From positions 1 through 9,436 of the forward strand of contig CAMYJY010000064.1 in the NCBI GenBank assembly GCA_947258835.1: 9,436 nucleotides of DNA, given 5' to 3'. The stretch is from an uncultured Pirellulales bacterium. GTDB taxonomy: Bacteria; Planctomycetota; Planctomycetia; Pirellulales; Lacipirellulaceae. Of this stretch, positions 1-5,791 are shown one piece after another (within the stretch, counting starts at the first letter, position 1; every line of letters begins with the position of its first letter). Below the pieces are notes generated by a model. It worked only from the letters and a program-made list of their open reading frames with translations. It had not been told where the DNA came from and made no database searches. The position numbers and the translations under genes are program-made.

Positions 1-139
1 CCGCGGGAATGACGTAGGCGCGGACAACCTGGATTCCCGCCTCCGCGGGAATGACGTAGGCGCGGACAACCTGGATTCCCGCCTCCGCGGGAATGACGTA
101 GGCGTGGACAACCTGGATTCCCGCCTCCGCGGGAATGAC
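1..139. repeat. 42-bp tandem repeat array with dRS3-like palindrome (array continues upstream)
   Basis: Three full 42-bp units (1-42, 43-84, 85-126) are followed by 13 bases of a fourth (127-139). The full units differ at one place only: C in units 1 and 2, T in unit 3 within GGCGYGGACA. Each unit junction forms ATTCCCGCCTCCGCGGGAAT (33-52, 75-94, 117-136), an 8-bp perfect stem with a CTCC loop. This fits the form ATTCCC-N8-GGGAAT known as dRS3 in Neisseria. All frames I read through it soon hit stops, so it is treated as non-coding. Near identity suggests recent amplification. The window starts inside the array, so its full length is unknown. Confidence 0.93.
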
Positions 140-272
140 CTGGACGAAACGGGATGGCCGGAATAACAACCAAAAGCAGTGTCTCAGCGGATTATTGGCA
201 TGGTGGACCCCCGGCGGGTTTGCTACTTTTCCGCCCGTAACCTTCTGCTCTCTCACCCCTGCATTTGATGTC

Positions 273-953
273 ATGCGGCACGCGTGCACCAACCATCACC
301 GACAATCTCGCCCGGCAATCCTGATGCTGTTCCTGATCCAAGTGGTTGCCGCCGGGTGTGCCACCTTGCCTTTTCAACGCCAGGAACGCACCTCCATCAT
401 CACCCCCGCCATGCGCGTCGCAGCGATCCGCGAGATTGGCCTGCGTGCTGCCGAGGCTGACGACGAAGAGCAACGCCGACTCACCGAGCAATTGGCCATG
501 CAGATTCGCACGGAGCCTGACCCGCTGGTGCGACTGGCCATCCAGGAATCGATTGCCGAATTTTCCACCCCTGTGGCCGAACAAGTCTTGCTAGCTGGGC
601 TGCAGGATGAGGACCTCGATGTCCGGATTGCCTGCTGCCAGCGGCTCGGTGCCCGCGGGGACAATGCGGTTGTCCCTGCCCTGCGGGGTGTGCTGGAGAA
701 ACAGGACGACTTGGACGCACGGCTGGCTGCCATCGATGCCTTGGGAGGCATTCGCACGACCGAAAGCGTCGCCGCCCTGGCAGTGGCCGTACAAGATCGC
801 GATCCGGCCATGCAGTACGCAGCCGTGCAGTCGCTAAAAGCCGTCAGCGGCCAAGACCTGGGGAACGACGTGGCAGCTTGGCGAGAGTACGCCACCGCCG
901 AACGGCCCGTAATTTCCGTGGCTAGCAAAAAGAAAAATCTGCTGCCCTTCTAA
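273..953 (+). CDS. HEAT-repeat lipoprotein (hypothetical)
   Basis: Predicted 226-residue protein. The reading frame is open back to 135, but the ATG at 273 is preferred because it puts a lipoprotein signal near the N terminus: a basic stretch (residues 2-13), a hydrophobic core (14-27, AILMLFLIQVVAA) and a lipobox-like AAGC with the lipidation cysteine at C29. No strong Shine-Dalgarno is visible, and an in-frame ATG at 324 is possible but would cut into the signal. After a charged helical region (46-80), residues about 82-195 contain HEAT-like helical repeats with the usual pattern (DPLVRLAIQESIAEF, DLDVRIACCQRLGARGD, LDARLAAIDALGGI, PAMQYAAVQSLKAV). HEAT solenoids are protein-binding scaffolds; the partner is unknown. 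The protein ends in a basic tail, KKKNLLPF. Its envelope location is inferred from the lipobox. It may be cotranscribed with the next gene, 226 bp downstream, but nothing shows this directly. Confidence 0.85.
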   Translation: MRHACTNHHRQSRPAILMLFLIQVVAAGCATLPFQRQERTSIITPAMRVAAIREIGLRAAEADDEEQRRLTEQLAMQIRTEPDPLVRLAIQESIAEFSTPVAEQVLLAGLQDEDLDVRIACCQRLGARGDNAVVPALRGVLEKQDDLDARLAAIDALGGIRTTESVAALAVAVQDRDPAMQYAAVQSLKAVSGQDLGNDVAAWREYATAERPVISVASKKKNLLPF

Positions 954-1164
954 TCCGTGCCGACAGACGTGTGACGCCAGCTCTACGGGCCTTGCCGCTT
1001 CCACTCGCTGTTTGGGCAAGCAGCCATCCGTTGCCCCACCCCATCTTGTTGCACGCAATTCGCGCGCCTCTCTGCCCAAAAAGATTGCCCTTCTGGCTGA
1101 ATATCTGACCCCCTGATTCCCGATACCAAGTGCATCGGAATGGAGAGAAACCACAGAATTTGAT

Positions 1165-1179
1165 GGGGGGGGGAAGGCA
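1165..1179 (+). promoter_or_regulatory. G9 homopolymer and ribosome binding site before a GTG start
   Basis: Nine consecutive G (1165-1173) run into GGGAAGG, which serves as Shine-Dalgarno for the GTG at 1180. An ATG at 1163 lies directly before the run but is out of frame with the gene; gain of one G would put it in frame. The tract therefore sits where slippage could change either ribosome binding site spacing or the start used. Confidence 0.55.
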
Positions 1180-2850
1180 GTGGTACCACGCTGGTTACCA
1201 GTGATTGGCAAGCTCGCACAGGCCCGGTGTGTGTTGGGGGCTGCTCTGTTAGCAGCGTTCCCTGCCGGGCAAGCGCTGGCTCACGATAACGGCCTGGCTT
1301 TCCGTCGGCCGGCAACACTCGATATTTACGTGCCGCAGCAAGATCTGGAGCTGAATGCGGCCGTGGTCGATTTTCTGAACGGCAACGATCTGCCCGCAGC
1401 CAAACGGAGCAGTCCGCCCAACGCCAAGCCAAGTTCACCGCAGGTTGCCCAGCCGGCACCTGACAAATCCGTGACGAGCCCGCGCGATCCACAGGCAACT
1501 GGCAAACAGCAACGCCAGTCGCCCTTTATCAAATGGGTAGCGCCCAAAAATAGCACCGATTCAAGCGCAGCGGAACAGCCGACAACCGAGCCCGCGGAAC
1601 CCGTGCAAGTCGCACTGCGGCCCAGTTTCCGTCGTCGTGCTGCCGCTAGGTCCCAGCCTGCAACCACACGCGGAGCGGGGATTTCTGCAGGTCCCAAGTC
1701 CCCCCGCGGCAACCATGCACCTGCCGTAGAACGCGTGCCCATCGGTGATATTCCAGCTCCTGATACGCCGTCAGAAACGGCCCCGGAACAGATCGTAACG
1801 GACTTACCAGAAACCACCCTACCGGGGTTGTCGCGGAGCCAGAAAAACCTGCGCGCGAAGATTCGACGTGTGCTGGACTATTACTACGACCGGCCGATGA
1901 ACACCCGCGACCAGAGCCCCTGGGAGGTGATGCACGGCATCCTGGCCTACGAGGTTCGCAGCAAGGTGCTGGTTGGTGGTCCCCGCGGTAAGCCCGTCAC
2001 GGCCGTGGGGTGGTTGTGCTTTAACCAGCCGTGCAAACGGCGGAACCTGATGTATGTCAACCGACAGGACAAATTGGCAGTGCGCGTGGGCCCAGCCATG
2101 CAGGGACATCGTGGGCAATTGCTAGCCATGCTAGCCCAGTCCCAGGTCAGTCGTGACTATCCCATGCGGGTGGATCGAGTCGATTTTACCGTGAATGACT
2201 TGATCCGCATGGAAATGGATACCTGCTACCCCAGAGTCGAGCTGACCTTCAAGCTGATTGCTTTAATGCACTATCTGGATTCGGACACCACGTGGGTCAA
2301 CGAACAGGGCCTGCAGTGGAGTATTCCCCAGCTCATCTCCGAGGAATTGCGCCAGCCGGTACGCGGATCCGCCTGCGGCGGCACGCATCGTTTGGCAGGT
2401 TTGACCCTGGCCTACAAAACCCGTGCCGCCCGCGGCGAGCCGGTGGATGGGGAATATTTGAAGGCTCGGAATTTTGTCCGCCGCTACCAGCAGTATGCCT
2501 ATCGGCTCCAAAATAAGGATGGCAGTTTCAGTACGGAGTGGTTTCGCGGACCGGGGAACGAACAAAGCCTGGAACGCAAGCTGAAGACCACCGGCCACAC
2601 TCTGGAGTGGCTCCTGTACGCAGCCAACGAAAAGCAGCTCCAGCACTGGCGGACGGTCAAGGCGGTGAATTATTTGGCCACCATCATGCACAATAATCGC
2701 TCGCAGGATTGGGACTCGGGAATCTTAAGCCATGCGATTCACGCCTTGTTACTATACGATCGGCTCGTTTTTAAGCCGTACGAAGAGGCCGGCTCGGCCC
2801 CTGTCGCAACCAAGCCCCAGCGCTCGACGCGGACCCGCCGGCATCGCTAA
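1180..2850 (+). CDS. Secreted protein with proline-rich linker and alpha/alpha-toroid-like C-terminal domain
   Basis: Predicted 556 residues, GTG start with GGGAAGG just upstream. Residues 1-34 form a signal peptide (hydrophobic CVLGAALLAAFPAG, cleavage after QALA). Residues about 70-215 are a low-complexity Pro/Ala/Ser/Thr-rich linker. A folded domain follows from about 218 to 530, starting RAKIRRVLDYYY. Its helical repeats resemble those of alpha/alpha-barrel (prenyltransferase/squalene-cyclase-like) folds: ACGGTHRL (398-405), a QW-like motif QNKDGSFSTEW (444-454), HTLEWLLYA (473-481) and LSHAIHALLLYD (516-527). No DxDD or other cyclase catalytic motif is apparent, so no enzyme activity is assigned. 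The C terminus is basic (TRTRRHR). I believe homologues occur in planctomycetes as hypothetical proteins, but cannot confirm this here. Location outside the cytoplasm is inferred from the signal peptide. The diadenylate cyclase gene begins 91 bp downstream on the same strand. Confidence 0.82.
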   Translation: MVPRWLPVIGKLAQARCVLGAALLAAFPAGQALAHDNGLAFRRPATLDIYVPQQDLELNAAVVDFLNGNDLPAAKRSSPPNAKPSSPQVAQPAPDKSVTSPRDPQATGKQQRQSPFIKWVAPKNSTDSSAAEQPTTEPAEPVQVALRPSFRRRAAARSQPATTRGAGISAGPKSPRGNHAPAVERVPIGDIPAPDTPSETAPEQIVTDLPETTLPGLSRSQKNLRAKIRRVLDYYYDRPMNTRDQSPWEVMHGILAYEVRSKVLVGGPRGKPVTAVGWLCFNQPCKRRNLMYVNRQDKLAVRVGPAMQGHRGQLLAMLAQSQVSRDYPMRVDRVDFTVNDLIRMEMDTCYPRVELTFKLIALMHYLDSDTTWVNEQGLQWSIPQLISEELRQPVRGSACGGTHRLAGLTLAYKTRAARGEPVDGEYLKARNFVRRYQQYAYRLQNKDGSFSTEWFRGPGNEQSLERKLKTTGHTLEWLLYAANEKQLQHWRTVKAVNYLATIMHNNRSQDWDSGILSHAIHALLLYDRLVFKPYEEAGSAPVATKPQRSTRTRRHR

Positions 2851-2941
2851 TTGCCGGCCACGACTTCTCTTGCCTTCCAGTGCTCCGCTACATTAGATTG
2901 CACCGTGTGCTGCGAACGGGAATATCTAGCGTGGGAGTGGT

Positions 2942-3931
2942 ATGGCGCCTTCGATCAAATTCAACGACCAGTTGGAAACCTTTTGCCAAATTGGCTCTCA
3001 GCTGGCCAAATGGGAAGAGGCGGACGCCCTGCTGTTTCTGCTCGAGGGCACCACGGACTGGGAAAAACTGCGGAAAGCTACCGGCAAACAGCTTGTGCTG
3101 GTGGCCAGTGACCGGCCGCAACACCTGGCCAAGGCCGAGGATTTTGGTTTTGATATCATTGAGCTGAATATCCCCGACAGTCCGGTCTACGAACGTCTGA
3201 CCCAGTCCCTGCTGGAGGCGGTGGCCGAGGACATACTGGCTCCGCGAGCCTGTGTGGTGGCCCTGTACAGTGGTTTTGAAGGCGGCACGATCGATTCCCT
3301 CAGCGTTATCCGGCTCGACGAACACTTGGGGCGGTTAACGGTGCATGACCTGCGCCAACTGCGTACCAAGATTCCCACCGAGACCTTGAAGACCGCCGTG
3401 GATTTGGCGGTTGCCATCGGCCGCGAAGGACGCGAGGGGAAACCGGTGGGTACGTTGTTCGTGGTCGGCGAACACCGGGGAGTCTTGAAATTCTGCCACT
3501 CCTTAGGATTCGATCCGGTACGTGGCTATGGTGCGACCGAACGCCAATTGAAAGATGCCAAAGTTCGCGAATCCATAAAGGAGATCGCCCAACTGGATGG
3601 GGCTTTGATCGTCTCGGCGGACGGATTGGTCACGGCCGCCTGTCAATATATTTCCGCCCCAGCGGTCGATATTGCGCTCAGCAAGGGCCTGGGGGCCAGG
3701 CATTGGGCGGCTGCAGCAATCAGTCGCGCCACCAAAGCCATCGCCATCACCGTCAGCGAATCCAATGGTACGGTGCGTCTCTTTCAAAATGGCGAGGTCA
3801 TGCTCCGTATCGAGCCCTTCCGCCGCGCCATGAAATGGAAAGATTTTGAATACGATCCGCCCGGAGGGAAAGGCGCGGCCGAGGGGGCAGGGGGGGCGCC
3901 TAAGAGAAAATCCGCTCCCCCGAGTATTTGA
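2942..3931 (+). CDS. Diadenylate cyclase (DisA_N/DAC domain), CdaZ-like layout
   Basis: Predicted 329-residue soluble protein that should make the second messenger c-di-AMP from two ATP. The ATG at 2942 has GGGAG (2933-2937) four bases upstream. The C-terminal half (about 160-300) is a DAC domain: the DGA motif is D219-G220-A221 (LDGALIVSADG), followed 34 residues later by GLGARHWAAAAIS and then IAITVSES and FQNGEVMLRIEP, collinear with CdaA and DisA. The canonical RHR motif reads R253-H254-W255. The N-terminal part (about 25-135, ALLFLLEG, QLVLVASD) looks like an alpha/beta domain. With no membrane helices (unlike CdaA) and no helix-hairpin-helix DNA-binding domain (unlike DisA), this matches the pyruvate-kinase-C-like plus DAC layout described for archaeal CdaZ. 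The last 22 residues are a Gly/Ala/Lys low-complexity tail encoded partly by a G7 tract (3890-3896). The fold assignment is firm; activity is inferred and the RHW change makes it less certain. Confidence 0.88.
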   Translation: MAPSIKFNDQLETFCQIGSQLAKWEEADALLFLLEGTTDWEKLRKATGKQLVLVASDRPQHLAKAEDFGFDIIELNIPDSPVYERLTQSLLEAVAEDILAPRACVVALYSGFEGGTIDSLSVIRLDEHLGRLTVHDLRQLRTKIPTETLKTAVDLAVAIGREGREGKPVGTLFVVGEHRGVLKFCHSLGFDPVRGYGATERQLKDAKVRESIKEIAQLDGALIVSADGLVTAACQYISAPAVDIALSKGLGARHWAAAAISRATKAIAITVSESNGTVRLFQNGEVMLRIEPFRRAMKWKDFEYDPPGGKGAAEGAGGAPKRKSAPPSI

Positions 3932-3933
3932 TC

Positions 3934-3963
3934 CAGCGAACCGGGAGTGTCCGTTTTTCGCTG
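3934..3963. terminator. Possible bidirectional hairpin between convergent genes
   Basis: CAGCGAA (3934-3940) pairs with TTCGCTG (3957-3963), and an inner CGG/CCG can also pair. It fills most of the 44-bp gap between the cyclase stop and the ychF stop. There is a run of five T inside the 3' side but no U-tract after the stem on either strand, so classic intrinsic termination is not assured. Confidence 0.35.
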
Positions 3964-3975
3964 ATCTCACGCAGC

Positions 3976-5067
3976 TCAGACATTGAACAAAAAGTGGCAC
4001 ACGTCACTGTCTTGCATCACGTAATCCTTGCCCTCCACACGCATTTTGCCCGCATCGCGAATGGCTTTTTCGCTGTGGTGCTCCTGCAAGTCGGCCACGG
4101 TGTAGGTTTCGCAGCGGATAAAACCACGCTGGAAATCCGTATGGATGACACCCGCTGCCTCGGGTGCCGTGGCCCCCGTGGGAATCGTCCAAGCCCGGAC
4201 TTCTTTTTCGCCGGCCGTAAAAAAACTTTGCAGTCCCAACAACTGGTAGGCAGCGCGGGCCAAGACGGCCAGGGCCGGTTCGGCCAGTCCCAGACTTTCC
4301 AGCATTTCGCCGCGTTCGGCCCGGTCCAACTCCACCAGTTCGGCCTCCAGGCGGGCACACACGGGAACGACCGCACTGCCCTCCGAAACTGCATGATCGC
4401 GGAGTTTGCCCACATGTGGGTTTTCCCCGGCCAGGTCGTCCTCGTCCACATTCGCAACGTACAGTACGGGCTTGGCCGTGAGTAGTTGGAATTCGGCCAG
4501 CACGGCCACCTGCCGAGGATCCGCCAAGTCCAGGCCTCGGATCGGCCGGCCGGCCTCCAGCAGGTCTTGGCAGGCGGAAAGGATCTCCAGCCTCAGTTTG
4601 GCGTCTTGATCCCCAGCACGGGCCGTACGGGCCGCTTTGTCGCGCATCGACTCAACCGTTTGGAGGTCGGCCAGCATCAGCTCGGTATCGATGGTTTCCA
4701 CGTCCCGCAGCGGATCCACCCCACCGTCCACGTGCGTGACATCGGAGTCATCAAAACACCGCACCACATGCAACACGGCGTCCACCGAGCGAATATGGGA
4801 GAGAAATTTATTGCCCAACCCCTCGCCCACGGAGGCACCGCGGACAATGCCGGCAATGTCCACCAATTTCAGAACCGCGGGGATGACTTTTTCCGTGGTG
4901 ATATAGGAACCGATAATCTCCAGACGCGGATCGGGGACCGGCACGGCACCCACGTTGGGCTCGATCGTGCAAAAGGGATAATTTTCACTGGCAATGCCAG
5001 CCGCAGTCAGCGCGTTGAAGAGGGTGGACTTGCCCACATTCGGCAAACCGACAATTCCAGCTTCCAT
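3976..5067 (-). CDS. ychF: Redox-regulated ATPase/GTPase YchF (Obg family, OLA1 homologue)
   Basis: Predicted 363 residues, the same length as E. coli YchF. The frame stays open upstream to 5244, but that part runs through the intergenic repeat. The ATG at 5067 gives the classic N terminus MEAGIVGLPNVGKST and has GGAAAGGG just upstream on the minus strand. Domains: P-loop G-domain with G1 GLPNVGKS (7-14), G3 DIAG (70-73) followed by IVRGASVGEGLGN, and NVDE (206-209) at G4. The NxxE form in place of NKxD is typical of YchF/OLA1 and goes with ATP preference. A helical insert (about 135-195) interrupts the G-domain, and the C-terminal TGS domain (about 281-363) includes RAWTIPTG, HTDFQRGFIRCE and the end DSDVCHFLFNV. 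YchF binds ribosomes and is linked to stress and translation control. The gene stands alone on this strand, convergent with the cyclase. Confidence 0.98.
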   Translation of the reverse strand: MEAGIVGLPNVGKSTLFNALTAAGIASENYPFCTIEPNVGAVPVPDPRLEIIGSYITTEKVIPAVLKLVDIAGIVRGASVGEGLGNKFLSHIRSVDAVLHVVRCFDDSDVTHVDGGVDPLRDVETIDTELMLADLQTVESMRDKAARTARAGDQDAKLRLEILSACQDLLEAGRPIRGLDLADPRQVAVLAEFQLLTAKPVLYVANVDEDDLAGENPHVGKLRDHAVSEGSAVVPVCARLEAELVELDRAERGEMLESLGLAEPALAVLARAAYQLLGLQSFFTAGEKEVRAWTIPTGATAPEAAGVIHTDFQRGFIRCETYTVADLQEHHSEKAIRDAGKMRVEGKDYVMQDSDVCHFLFNV

Positions 5068-5129
5068 GGCAGCCCTTTCCGGGCGAAAACATTGAACGGG
5101 GGAGGAAGGGCCACAATGGCAAGCCTCGA

Positions 5130-5159
5130 ATTCTAGCCCACGCAGCAAGCCCCTCACAA
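5130..5159 (-). promoter_or_regulatory. Possible sigma70-like promoter for ychF
   Basis: Reading the minus strand, TTGTGA (5159-5154) is followed after 18 bases by TAGAAT (5135-5130). These match the TTGACA/TATAAT consensus at 4/6 and 5/6 positions. Transcription would start near 5123, giving a leader of about 56 nt before the ychF ATG. The -35 box lies right beside the 100-bp repeat array. This is motif matching only; promoter rules in planctomycetes are poorly known. Confidence 0.38.
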
Positions 5160-5164
5160 GCGGC

Positions 5165-5447
5165 TTTTGATGCGAGCTACCGCTCGGAAAGTACTGGCCC
5201 GCTCCCGTTGGTCGCTGGAACCGTACGCTGAGACGCAGACCCACCTTTTCAAGGCATGTGAGATGTTTTGATGCGAGCTACCGCTCGGAAAACACTGGCC
5301 CGCTCCCGTTGGTCGCTGGAACCGTACGCTGAGGCGCAGCCACTTTTTCAAGGCATGTGAGATGTTTTAATGCGAGCTACCGCTCGGAAAGTACTGGCCC
5401 GCTCCCGTTGGTCGCTGGAACCGTAGGCTGAGGCGCAGCCCCACCTT
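5165..5447. repeat. About 100-bp intergenic direct repeat, nearly three copies
   Basis: Three head-to-tail copies start at about 5165, 5266 and 5365, with spacing of 101 and 99 bp. The core runs from ATGCGAGCTACCGCTCGG through ACTGGCCCGCTCCCGTTGG and TCGCTGGAACCGTA to GCTGAGGCGCAG. Copies 1 and 2 also share a tail containing TTTTCAAGGCATGTGAGATG; copy 3 loses the tail after 5447. Each copy carries a small perfect hairpin CGAGC-TACC-GCTCG (first copy 5173-5186) and a GCTG...CAGC pair near its end. Indels are not multiples of three and the copies fall in different frames, so the repeat is not a protein repeat, although it leaves minus-strand frames open. It sits between the ychF promoter region and the TPR gene. 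The family is unknown to me. Confidence 0.93.
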
Positions 5448-5776
5448 GAGACGTTCGACGTTACATACGCACTCAGGCAGCGCGTGCCGCAAAATTTCTC
5501 ACGTGGCCAGAATGATGCCGAGAGGTAATAATGCTCAAACTGAAAATGAGGTCTCCATGAAGCCGGTAAAGCCTGAGAAAACAACCCCCGTTTCCGCACC
5601 GCGGCGGCTCACCTAGAAACCTGGTTGAGAGGCGGATGGAATAGGCTTTTCCGGCTCAAATCGGCCAGCACGAGGTGTACTTGTTTTCACTTTCAGTAAT
5701 AATGCATGGCTCGCGGCAAGCAGCCCGTGACGGCTCTGCCCCTGTGGGTGCAGGGCCGCAGAGTCCAAAATCATCT
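5448..5776. other. Gene-poor stretch upstream of the TPR gene
   Basis: This completes the roughly 720-bp gap between ychF and the TPR gene. I see no tRNA, rRNA or known riboswitch here. It holds two tiny overlapping ORFs behind AGAGGT: 5531-5560 (9 codons plus stop) and 5557-5616 (19 codons plus stop), joined by an ATGA overlap. An AATAAT at 5698-5703 resembles a -10 box (5/6), but no good -35 lies at the right distance. The frame of the TPR protein is open back to 5675, but that part lacks a signal sequence and is taken as untranslated. Confidence 0.5.
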
Positions 5777-5781
5777 AGGAG
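5777..5781 (+). promoter_or_regulatory. Shine-Dalgarno deciding the TPR gene start
   Basis: AGGAG ends 10 bases before the ATG at 5792. The upstream in-frame ATGs (5675, 5702) have no comparable site, and only 5792 places a secretion signal at the N terminus. Confidence 0.6.
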
Positions 5782-5791
5782 CAGAGTTTCC

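Noticed and set aside
1..139. 42-bp direct repeats as a CRISPR array
   Set aside because: The units are directly tandem with no variable spacers between them.
195..226. Promoter for the HEAT lipoprotein (TTGGCA with TTTGCT or TGCTAC)
   Set aside because: The -10 candidates match poorly or sit at the wrong spacing.
135..272. Start of the HEAT lipoprotein at 135
   Set aside because: It would begin inside the tandem repeat and place the lipobox cysteine at about residue 75; the ATG at 273 gives a normal lipoprotein signal.
991..1020. CTTGCC/GGCAAG stem as terminator after the HEAT gene
   Set aside because: A 6-bp stem with an 18-nt loop and no T-run is too weak to call.
2942..5067. Cyclase and YchF region as a nucleotide-signal defence system
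   Set aside because: There is no CBASS-type nucleotidyltransferase, effector or mobile context; both are housekeeping families and simply convergent.
3928..5136. Long plus-strand ORFs opposite ychF
   Set aside because: They are antisense to a full-length, clearly conserved ychF; their products show no recognisable domain and reflect codon bias of the real gene.
5068..5244. N-terminal extension of YchF
   Set aside because: The extra residues come from the intergenic repeat, and the ATG at 5067 gives the family N terminus, the expected 363-residue length and a Shine-Dalgarno.
5154..5599. Small minus-strand proteins encoded by the 100-bp repeats
   Set aside because: The same repeat is read in different frames in successive copies, and the 101/99-bp spacing breaks frame, so coding is not conserved.
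5675..5791. Start of the TPR protein at 5675 or 5702
   Set aside because: This would bury the signal peptide about 37-40 residues in; 5792 has AGGAG at ten bases and a standard signal sequence.
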